A stretch of DNA of 64,000 nucleotides from CAWACP01 sp963832965 (GTDB taxonomy: Bacteria; Acidobacteriota; Terriglobia; Bryobacterales; Bryobacteraceae), in contig CAWHVW010000003.1 of the NCBI GenBank assembly GCA_963832965.1, positions 1,302,001-1,366,000 of the forward strand, given 5' to 3'. The notes under the pieces were generated by a model that saw only the letters and a program-made list of their open reading frames with translations, searched no databases and had not been told where the DNA came from. Numbering within the stretch: position 1 is the first letter of the stretch; every line of letters starts with the position of its first letter. A program made the translations under genes and the position numbers. Below are positions 18,793 through 25,691 of this stretch, in pieces.

Positions 18793-19020
18793 TCACTCCG
18801 CCAGCTTCTGGAACGCTTTCCCATAGCGTTTGTGCGCAGTCTCCTGCGCTGCTTCGAACTTCTTTCGCCGAGCCGAGGGTTTCGCGGGCGCGACAATCAA
18901 TTGGCGGCCGTCCGTGCTCACCTCGAGCGGCGTTTCGGGATCGATTTTGAGAAGGTCAAGAATCGGGCGATCAATCACCAGCGCCAGACTGTTTCCATGC
19001 CGTGTAAGTTTCTTGACCAT
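18793..19020 (-). CDS. AbrB/MazE-like antitoxin of the Doc toxin
   Basis: A 75-residue protein with an N-terminal SpoVT/AbrB swapped-hairpin DNA-binding domain (VKKLTRHGNSLALVI...LEVSTDGRQLIV) and a charged, probably disordered C-terminal tail that should bind the toxin. It takes the place of the classical Phd antitoxin. Its DNA-binding domain suggests autoregulation of the pair. GGGGTGG lies just upstream of the ATG as ribosome-binding site. Confidence 0.88.
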   Translation of the reverse strand: MVKKLTRHGNSLALVIDRPILDLLKIDPETPLEVSTDGRQLIVAPAKPSARRKKFEAAQETAHKRYGKAFQKLAE

Positions 19021-19060
19021 GTGACCACCCCGTACTTACAATGTATCACCAGGAGAGCCT

Positions 19061-20053
19061 TCACCACCGTCCCGCGCCGGCGATCTTCAGCCGGATGCGG
19101 TACACGCTGGTGCTGGCCGTGATGTAGAGCGATTTGCCGTCCGCATCGCCCCACGCCAGATTGCCCACCACCTCCGGCACGGGGATGGTTCCCAGGTGCT
19201 TGCCCTCCGGGGATATAATCCACACGCCTCCCGGGCCCGCGCTATAGATGTTGCCGCGCTTGTCCACCTTCATGCCATCCGGCGCACCCGGCGCCGTTTC
19301 GGACGTGGCATCGTACAACACCGTGCCATCGGCCAACGTGCCATCGGGTTTCACGCGGTAGCGCATCCACAGCTTCTTCGGCGCGGTGTTGTTCACATAC
19401 AGCCACTTCTCATCGGGCGAGAACGCGATGCCGTTCGGGCGCGGCAAGTCCTTCACCACGAGTTGCAGCTTGTCGCGGGCGGGCGGATCACCCGGCTTCT
19501 GCGCGCGCGCGCCGGGAATGCGGTAGACGCCATTCGCCTGCAGTTCTTTCGCCGGGTCGCTGTCGCCCTGCGTGGGCAAGCCGTAGGGAGGGTCCGTGAA
19601 GTACAGCGAACCGTCCGATTTATACACGAGATCATTCGGGCTGCTCAGGCGCTTGCCCTCATAGGTGTCCGCCAGCACGGTGATCTGCGCGTGCGGGTCC
19701 ATCGCTTCCAGCCGCCAGACGTTGCGCCGCGCGTGTCCGGCCACGGTGAGCCGGCCGTCCGCGTCGAGCGTCATCCCATTCGAGCCCGGCTCCGGACCTC
19801 CGTACGGCTCGCTTCCGAGGTATCCGCTGGGATGCATGAAGATACTCGCGCCGCTTCCGGGCGCCCACTTCATGATGCTGTTCCCCGGGATTTCCGCGAA
19901 GAGAAGATAGCCGGCGGGAACCCATATCGGGCCTTCGGTCCATTTATTGAAGCCGGTGGCCACCCGCTCGACTTTCGCCCCTAGCGGAACAATCTGATCC
20001 TGCGAAAACGCCGCGAAAGGCAGCAGCAGACAGCCGATGATTCGAAGTTGCAC
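19061..20053 (-). CDS. SMP-30/gluconolactonase family secreted lactonase
   Basis: The roughly 330-residue product has a signal peptide (VQLRIIGCLLLPFAAFSQ) and a six-bladed propeller with the usual metal-site segments: KWTEGPIW (Glu), SSPNDLVY (Asn) and a later NGIAFSPDEKWLY. SMP-30 proteins hydrolyse sugar lactones. The GTG at 20053 is chosen because the signal peptide starts there; the ATG at 20104 would lie in the divergent galU promoter. A TACAAT hexamer ends 6 bases before the GTG, so the mRNA may be leaderless. Confidence 0.87.
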   Translation of the reverse strand: MQLRIIGCLLLPFAAFSQDQIVPLGAKVERVATGFNKWTEGPIWVPAGYLLFAEIPGNSIMKWAPGSGASIFMHPSGYLGSEPYGGPEPGSNGMTLDADGRLTVAGHARRNVWRLEAMDPHAQITVLADTYEGKRLSSPNDLVYKSDGSLYFTDPPYGLPTQGDSDPAKELQANGVYRIPGARAQKPGDPPARDKLQLVVKDLPRPNGIAFSPDEKWLYVNNTAPKKLWMRYRVKPDGTLADGTVLYDATSETAPGAPDGMKVDKRGNIYSAGPGGVWIISPEGKHLGTIPVPEVVGNLAWGDADGKSLYITASTSVYRIRLKIAGAGRW

Positions 20054-20112
20054 TCGTGAATTGTACACCCGTGTGCAGCCCGGCGTCGCACCCGCCCGGT
20101 ACAATAAGGTCG
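20054..20112. promoter_or_regulatory. Divergent promoter region of the SMP-30 gene and galU
   Basis: The 59-base gap has a TACAAT -10-like hexamer for each gene, very close to each start codon: 20060-20065 on the minus strand (6 bases before GTG) and 20100-20105 on the plus strand (7 bases before ATG). No good -35 is visible at 17 bases for either. The spacing suggests leaderless or near-leaderless transcripts. Confidence 0.45.
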
Positions 20113-20997
20113 ATGATTCCCAAGGTCAGAAAAGCGGTGTTCCCGGCGGCGGGCCTGGGCACCCGGTTTCTCCCGGCCACTAAAGCGCAGCCCAAGGAGA
20201 TGATGCCGCTGGTGGACAAGCCGCTCATCCAATACGGAGTGGAAGAGGCGCTGCATTCCGGCATCCAGAACATTCTGATCGTCACCGGCCGCGGCAAGAG
20301 TTCCATTGAGGATCACTTCGATGTGAGTTTCGAGCTGGAGCACACCCTGGAGTTGAAGGGTAAGAAAGAGCTTCTGGCCATCGTGCGCGGCGTCTCCGAC
20401 ATGATCGACGTTTCTTACATCCGGCAGAAGGAAGCCCTTGGTTTGGGCCATGCCGTGAACTGCGCGCGAGACCTGGTGGGGAACGAGCCGTTTGCCGTTG
20501 TCCTTTCCGACGACGTAATCGAATCGGAGATCCCCTGCACGCGCCAGTTGCTCGATGTCTACGAATTCTACGGCGCGTCGGTGGTGGCGTTGATGGAGGT
20601 GGAAGGGGACGCCATCTCCTCCTACGGCGCGGTGGATGCGGAGCCGGTGGCTCACAACGGCAGCCGCGATCGTCTGTTTCGCATCCGCAACATGGTGGAG
20701 AAGCCGAAGCCGTCGGAGGCGCCCTCGAACCTGGCCATTATCGGCCGCTATGTGCTCACTCCGGAAATCTTCGCCTCCATCGAATCCATCGACCCGGGCA
20801 GCGGCGGCGAGATCCAGCTTACCGACGCGCTTAAGCACCTGCTGCGGAACCGGCCCATTTACGGCTACAAGTTCGAGGGCAAACGCTATGATGCCGGCGA
20901 CAAGCTCGGTTTTCTGAAAGCCACCGTGGAATTCGCTCTGAACCGGCATGACCTGGGCGGGCAGTTTCGCGACTACTTGCGCAGCCTGAAGCTATAA
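20113..20997 (+). CDS. galU: UTP-glucose-1-phosphate uridylyltransferase
   Basis: The 294-residue enzyme makes UDP-glucose from UTP and glucose-1-phosphate for polysaccharide and envelope synthesis. The nucleotide-binding signature FPAAGLGTRFLPATKAQPKEM is near the N-terminus and KPLIQYGVEEA follows; VLSDDV (metal site) and GEIQLTDAL are also in place. Length is normal for bacterial GalU. The ATG at 20113 is used because homology starts at MIPKVRKAVF. The kinase gene begins 9 bases after its stop. Confidence 0.95.
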   Translation: MIPKVRKAVFPAAGLGTRFLPATKAQPKEMMPLVDKPLIQYGVEEALHSGIQNILIVTGRGKSSIEDHFDVSFELEHTLELKGKKELLAIVRGVSDMIDVSYIRQKEALGLGHAVNCARDLVGNEPFAVVLSDDVIESEIPCTRQLLDVYEFYGASVVALMEVEGDAISSYGAVDAEPVAHNGSRDRLFRIRNMVEKPKPSEAPSNLAIIGRYVLTPEIFASIESIDPGSGGEIQLTDALKHLLRNRPIYGYKFEGKRYDAGDKLGFLKATVEFALNRHDLGGQFRDYLRSLKL

Positions 20998-21006
20998 CGG
21001 ACGCCG

Positions 21007-22458
21007 ATGACACCTCTGGTCCAGCGCGCGATTCGATTGATGCTGTCGCTGGCGGGCGTCGCTCTGGTGACGTTCGTAGCCTTCCGCCTGATTCCGGTGA
21101 ACGCGACCACCGCGGGTCTGGCCTATCTCCTGGTGGTGCTGGTGATCGCCAGCACGTGGGGATTCCCGGAGGCGATGCTCGCGTCGGTGGCCGCGACGCT
21201 GGCGTTCAACTTTTTCTTTCTTCCACCGATTGGCAAGCTGACCATTGCCGATCCGCAAAACTGGATTGCGCTGTTCAGCTTCCTGGTTACCGCGCTGATC
21301 GCGAGCCGCCTCTCCGCGGAAGCCAAGCGCCGCGCGCAGGAGGCGATCGAACACCAGCAGGACGTGGAGCGCCTGTACACCTTCAGCCGCGCCATTCTAC
21401 TGATCGACAGCGGGGAGCCGTTCCCCAGGCAGCTCGCCCGCAAGCTGGCGGAGATTTTCGAGCTGAGCGCCATCGTGCTGTACGATCGCCGGACCGGCGA
21501 GTTCCACCGCCAGGGGCCCGCGGAGTTCGACGGCATGGACGAACAGCTCCGCGAAGCCGCGCTTCAGGGCACCTCCTTTTCCGACCAGCAGCGGCGCCGG
21601 GTGATCGCCGCGGTCCGCCTGGGCTCCGAACCGATTGCCGCCCTGGCGATGCAAGGCGTGGCGATGGGAGACGCGGTTCTGCAGGGTATAGCCAACCTGG
21701 TGGCCATCGGGCTCGAGCGGGCGCGCGCGCAGGACCTTGCCCATCAGGTGGAAGCGGCGCGCCAGAGCGAGCAGCTTCGCACCACGCTCATCGATGCGAT
21801 GGCCCACGAATTCAAGACTCCGCTCACGTCCATCCGCGCCGCCACCACGTCGCTCCTGGCGAATCCACGGGAACTTGCCGGGAGTAAGTCGGAGTTACTC
21901 AGGATCGCCGACGAGGAAGCGGACCGTCTGCAGCATCTGATCGACGATGCCATCGAGATGGCCCGCCTCGACACCGCGCACATCGATGTACATCTGGAGG
22001 CGGTTCGGCTGGAGGAGATCGTCCGGGAAGTAATAACATCGATGCAAACCGAGATAGAAGACCGGCCGGTTGAGATCTTTGCCCACGCGGACGCGCCCGC
22101 GAGCGCGCTCGACCGCAGGCTGGTGCGCCTGGCGATCCGGCAGTTGCTCGACAACGCACTCAAATACTCGCCGCCGCAAGCGCCCGTGAGTGTCCACATT
22201 CGCGATGGCGACGGCATGAACGTGGTGGAGATTACCGATCAGGGGCAAGGGATAACGGCCGCCGAACAGGAGCGAGTTTTTGAACGGTTTTACCGAAGCC
22301 CGGTAGTGAAAAATCAGGTCCCTGGTTCCGGTCTCGGCCTGAGCATCGCACACAGCATCGCGCGAGCCCACGGGGGCGATCTCACCGTGTCCAGCCGCCC
22401 TGGCGAGACCACGTTCCGTCTGTCCCTGCCGTCGCGCGAGAATGGAGAAACCAGATGA
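21007..22458 (+). CDS. KdpD-like sensor histidine kinase lacking the N-terminal KdpD/USP domains
   Basis: The 483-residue membrane kinase has a DUF4118 four-helix module (about residues 10-100) as in KdpD, a GAF-like linker (about 125-240), HisKA with the phospho-accepting His267 (AMAHEFKTPL) and HATPase_c with N-box QLLDNALKY, DQGQGI and GSGLGLSIA. Normal KdpD has about 900 residues and begins with an ATP-binding KdpD domain plus a USP domain. These parts are missing here and are encoded separately by two genes at 28.7-31 kb. The stop overlaps the response-regulator ATG (ATGA). Confidence 0.9.
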   Translation: MTPLVQRAIRLMLSLAGVALVTFVAFRLIPVNATTAGLAYLLVVLVIASTWGFPEAMLASVAATLAFNFFFLPPIGKLTIADPQNWIALFSFLVTALIASRLSAEAKRRAQEAIEHQQDVERLYTFSRAILLIDSGEPFPRQLARKLAEIFELSAIVLYDRRTGEFHRQGPAEFDGMDEQLREAALQGTSFSDQQRRRVIAAVRLGSEPIAALAMQGVAMGDAVLQGIANLVAIGLERARAQDLAHQVEAARQSEQLRTTLIDAMAHEFKTPLTSIRAATTSLLANPRELAGSKSELLRIADEEADRLQHLIDDAIEMARLDTAHIDVHLEAVRLEEIVREVITSMQTEIEDRPVEIFAHADAPASALDRRLVRLAIRQLLDNALKYSPPQAPVSVHIRDGDGMNVVEITDQGQGITAAEQERVFERFYRSPVVKNQVPGSGLGLSIAHSIARAHGGDLTVSSRPGETTFRLSLPSRENGETR

Positions 22459-23153
22459 GCGCGGGCCGTATCCTGGTTGTGGACGACGAGCCGCAGATCC
22501 GGCGCATTCTGCGCACTACGCTGACTGGCGCGGGATATGAAGTGGACGATTCGCGCTCTGGCGAAGACGCCCTCGAAAAAGTGCGCGAGTACCGCCCGGA
22601 TCTGGTGCTGCTGGACATGAATATGCCGGGCATGGGCGGGCTGGAGGCGTGCCGTGTATTGCGCGCCGACACGCAGATTGCCATCATCATGCTCACGGTG
22701 CGCAATTCGGAACAGGACAAAGTCAAAGCTCTTGACGCCGGGGCGGACGATTTCGTCACCAAACCCTTCAGCACGCCGGAGCTTCTGGCGCGCATCCGCG
22801 CGGCGCTCAGGCGCCTGCCGGTTTCCCCGCAAGCATCGCCTGGGCGGCTGGAGCTTGGACACCTGATCATCGATTTCACCGCGCGCACCGTCGAAAACAG
22901 CGGCAATACTTCGCACCTGACGCCGAAGGAACTGGAGTTGCTCCGCTATCTCACCCAGCACCCCAACGAAGCCGTGTCGCACCGGCAACTGCTCCAGGCG
23001 GTGTGGGGGCCCGACTACGGCGATCAGGTGGATTATCTCCGCGTATTCATCCGCAGCCTGCGCAAGAAGATTGAGGCCAACCCGGAGCAGCCGGAGTTTA
23101 TCACCACCGAACCCTGGGTTGGCTACCGATTCAACGCGCCCGCCACTCCTTAA
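22455..23153 (+). CDS. kdpE: KdpE-like OmpR-family response regulator
   Basis: A 232-residue regulator with a receiver domain (phospho-acceptor Asp54 in LLDMNMPG, Lys in FVTKPF) and a C-terminal winged helix ending in VGYRF. It is translationally coupled to the kinase gene and lies just before the kdp structural genes, so it most likely activates them under K+ limitation. A tandem TTCCA(n)TACT repeat lies 18-49 bases downstream of its stop, before the next gene. Confidence 0.92.
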   Translation: MSAGRILVVDDEPQIRRILRTTLTGAGYEVDDSRSGEDALEKVREYRPDLVLLDMNMPGMGGLEACRVLRADTQIAIIMLTVRNSEQDKVKALDAGADDFVTKPFSTPELLARIRAALRRLPVSPQASPGRLELGHLIIDFTARTVENSGNTSHLTPKELELLRYLTQHPNEAVSHRQLLQAVWGPDYGDQVDYLRVFIRSLRKKIEANPEQPEFITTEPWVGYRFNAPATP

Positions 23154-23170
23154 TAAAATCTTCACGCCTT

Positions 23171-23202
23171 TTCCATTACTTCTTCAGGGCGTTCCACCTA
23201 CT
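23171..23202 (+). promoter_or_regulatory. Possible response-regulator site upstream of the kdp structural genes
   Basis: TTCCATTACT (23171-23180) and TTCCACCTACT (23192-23202) form a direct repeat with 21 bases between starts, that is two helical turns, inside the 83-base gap before the first kdp-associated gene. OmpR-family regulators bind such tandem half-sites. No experimental KdpE consensus for this phylum is known to me, so this is an inference. Confidence 0.35.
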
Positions 23203-23236
23203 CTCAGAATGTAACGGACGGAATGGAGGCCAAAAG

Positions 23237-23701
23237 ATGGCACTCGCCTTTGAAAGAATGTTGATCCCAGCAGTGACCCGGCCCGAACGGCCGGCCGGCG
23301 CGGGGCAGGATTCTCTTCTGGGTGTTGTTGTGGTTTTCACTTCGGTGGAAGCCACCATCCATGCTATTCGCAGGGCCGGCGCTTTAGCCACCAGGCTGAG
23401 CGCGCACATCACCCTGGTGGTTCCCCAGGTGGTGCCCTACCCTCTGCCGCTCACCAGTCCGCCCGTGCTGCTGGACTTCAGTGAACGGCGGTTTCGCGTA
23501 ATCGCCGCTCAAAGCCCGGTAGAGACCACCGTTCGGCTGTATCTCTGCCGCGACCAGATGGAGACGCTGGAGTCCGTATTGGAACCCCACTCCTTGATCG
23601 TCCTCGGCGGGCCGAGGCGATGGTGGCCAACCCAGGAGAAGCGCCTGGCGGCGAAACTGCGGCGCGCCGGTCACGAAGTGATTTTCACGGAAACGGAGTA
23701 A
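23237..23701 (+). CDS. USP-like protein of the kdp locus, function unknown
   Basis: A 154-residue protein with the alternating beta/alpha pattern of a nucleotide-binding HUP/universal-stress fold: VVVFTSVEATIHAIRRAGALATRLSAHITLV, split by strand and helix, then PHSLIVLGG near the end. It has no TM segment. The gene stands between the response regulator and kdpF, with GGAGG before the ATG. A role in sensing or tuning the pump is a guess from position. Confidence 0.6.
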   Translation: MALAFERMLIPAVTRPERPAGAGQDSLLGVVVVFTSVEATIHAIRRAGALATRLSAHITLVVPQVVPYPLPLTSPPVLLDFSERRFRVIAAQSPVETTVRLYLCRDQMETLESVLEPHSLIVLGGPRRWWPTQEKRLAAKLRRAGHEVIFTETE

Positions 23702-23707
23702 CTTACA

Positions 23708-23791
23708 ATGCTCGACTTGTTCTATATCGGCATAGGTGTGGTGTTTCTGCTGATCTGCTGGCCGTTTACGAAGGCCTGCGACAAGCTCTAG
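23708..23791 (+). CDS. 27-aa single-pass membrane peptide upstream of kdpF
   Basis: An unannotated-size ORF encodes 27 residues beginning MLDLFYIGIGVVFLLICWPF, with one hydrophobic helix and a positively and negatively charged tail (TKACDKL). GGAG lies 9 bases upstream, overlapping the end of the previous gene. Its stop is part of TAGGAGG, which serves as ribosome-binding site of kdpF. Similar very small membrane ORFs precede kdpF in other bacteria. It probably stabilises the pump complex, by analogy with KdpF. Confidence 0.65.
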   Translation: MLDLFYIGIGVVFLLICWPFTKACDKL

Positions 23792-23799
23792 GAGGATCG

Positions 23800-23883
23800 A
23801 TGGATTACATCATCGCGGGCATTACGTCGCTCGGTCTGTTCGTCTATCTGCTGTACGCTCTGCTGAAGCCGGAGCGGTTCTAG
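23800..23883 (+). CDS. kdpF: Potassium-transporting ATPase subunit F
   Basis: A 27-residue membrane peptide (MDYIIAGITSLGLFVYLLYALL then KPERF), typical of KdpF in length and in the terminal KPE(R/K)F. It stabilises the KdpABC complex in the inner membrane. Its stop codon again forms part of TAGGAGG, the ribosome-binding site of kdpA 12 bases downstream. Confidence 0.9.
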   Translation: MDYIIAGITSLGLFVYLLYALLKPERF

Positions 23884-23895
23884 GAGGGAAAATCG

Positions 23896-25689
23896 ATGAC
23901 CGCTGCTGGAATTCTGCAGATCGCAATATTCTTTGGGGCGCTGCTTGCCTGCACGAAGCCGCTGGGAGCCTTCATGGCGCGCGTTTTCGAAGGAGAGCGA
24001 ACTTTTCTGCATCCCGTTCTGCGATGGCTGGAAGTGCTCACTTACAAGGCGGCCGGCGTGCGTGAAGATGTGGAACAGCGGTGGACGCAGTATACGGCCT
24101 CCGTGCTGAGCTTCAGCATCTTCGGGTTCGTGATCCTGTATGTGCTCCAGCGCGTGCAGGCGTATCTGCCGTTGAATCCGCAGAATTTCGGGACGCCTGT
24201 TGTTCCTCCGGACGGCGCATTCAACACGGCGGTAAGCTTCCTGACCAATACGAACTGGCAGGGCTACAGTGGCGAGTCGACGATGAGTTACCTGGTGCAG
24301 ATGGCCGGTCTCACCGTTCAGAACTTCCTCTCGGCCGCGGCGGGCCTGGCCATCGCCATTGCGGTGGTGCGCGGCTTTGCCAGGAAGGAAGCGAAGACCA
24401 TTGGCAATTTCTGGGTGGACCTGACGCGCGGCACGGTCTATGTGTTGCTGCCCATGAGCATCATAGCGGCGTTGTTTCTCTGCTCGCAGGGCGTCATTCA
24501 GAACTTGAAACCCTACACCACCGTGACCACCATCGAGGGCGCGAAGCAGACCATCGCGCAGGGGCCGGTGGCGTCGCAGGAAGCCATCAAGGAAATCGGC
24601 ACCAACGGAGGAGGATTCTTCAACGCTAACTCGTCGCACCCGTTCGAGAACCCGACGCCACTTACTAACTTCGTGGAGATGTTTCTCCTGCTGGTGATTC
24701 CCGTTGCGCTGACTTACACCTTCGGAAAAATGGTGGGCGACACGCGTCAGGGCTGGGCCCTTTTTGCCGCCTGTTCTCTCATGTTCCTGGTTGGCGCTTT
24801 CGTTTGCTACGGTTTCGAACAAGGAGGCAACCCCATGTTGGCGAAGCTGGGTCTGCAGACCGCGGCCACCGCGGGCCAGCCTGGCGGCAACATGGAAGGC
24901 AAGGAAGTCCGCAACGGCAATGTGAACTCGGCCTTGTTCGCCACCATCACCACGGACACCAGTTGTGGCGCGGTGAATTCATGGCATGACAGCTTCATTC
25001 CCGTCGCCGGCCTGGTTCCCATGCTCAACATGATGACCGATATTGTCATCTTTGGGGGCGTGGGCGCAGGTCTCTATGGACTGCTGATTTACTGCATCAT
25101 CGCGGTGTTTATCGCCGGGCTGATGGTGGGCCGAACGCCGGAGTATCTGGGTAAGAAGCTGGAGCAAAAGGAGGTGAAGATGGCTATGCTGGCCATCATC
25201 GTCACCTCGGCCTCGATTCTGGTCTTCAGCGCGTTGAGTTCGGTGATCACGTTCCCGGCGCACGGCTACTGGAATCCGCCCGGCGCGGCCATCAACAACA
25301 TGAACAACGATGGTCCGCACGGGCTCAGCGAGATCCTCTACGCCTACACCAGTGCGACCGGAAATAACGGCAGCGCGTTTGCCGGCATCACCGTCAACAC
25401 GCCGTGGTACGACCTCACGCTCGGCCTCGCCATGCTCATTGGCCGCTTCCTGTTCCTGATTCCGATTCTGGCGGCGGCGGGCAGCCTGGCGGCGAAGAAG
25501 AAAGTGCCGGTAACCAGTGGAACGTTCCCCACGCATGGGCCGCTCTTCGTGGGCCTGCTGGTGGGGACCGTGGTCATCGTGGCCGCGCTGACATATTTCC
25601 CGGCCGTTTCGCTGGGACCCATTGTGGAGCAATTTCTGATGCACAGCGGCAAACTCTTCTCCATTGTTCTGCCGCTGCTGGGGAGCTAA
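23896..25689 (+). CDS. kdpA: K+-transporting ATPase subunit A (channel-like)
   Basis: The 597-residue, about ten-helix subunit binds and passes K+. Selectivity-filter-like loops of the family are visible: TNTNWQGYSGEST near 115-127, GTNGGGFFNANSSHPFENP near 235-253, CGAVNSWHD near 357-365 and TGNNGSAFAG near 490-499. Length is normal. The kdpB gene begins 2 bases after its stop, with GGGAG just inside the kdpA 3' end. Confidence 0.97.
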   Translation: MTAAGILQIAIFFGALLACTKPLGAFMARVFEGERTFLHPVLRWLEVLTYKAAGVREDVEQRWTQYTASVLSFSIFGFVILYVLQRVQAYLPLNPQNFGTPVVPPDGAFNTAVSFLTNTNWQGYSGESTMSYLVQMAGLTVQNFLSAAAGLAIAIAVVRGFARKEAKTIGNFWVDLTRGTVYVLLPMSIIAALFLCSQGVIQNLKPYTTVTTIEGAKQTIAQGPVASQEAIKEIGTNGGGFFNANSSHPFENPTPLTNFVEMFLLLVIPVALTYTFGKMVGDTRQGWALFAACSLMFLVGAFVCYGFEQGGNPMLAKLGLQTAATAGQPGGNMEGKEVRNGNVNSALFATITTDTSCGAVNSWHDSFIPVAGLVPMLNMMTDIVIFGGVGAGLYGLLIYCIIAVFIAGLMVGRTPEYLGKKLEQKEVKMAMLAIIVTSASILVFSALSSVITFPAHGYWNPPGAAINNMNNDGPHGLSEILYAYTSATGNNGSAFAGITVNTPWYDLTLGLAMLIGRFLFLIPILAAAGSLAAKKKVPVTSGTFPTHGPLFVGLLVGTVVIVAALTYFPAVSLGPIVEQFLMHSGKLFSIVLPLLGS

Positions 25690-25691
25690 CC

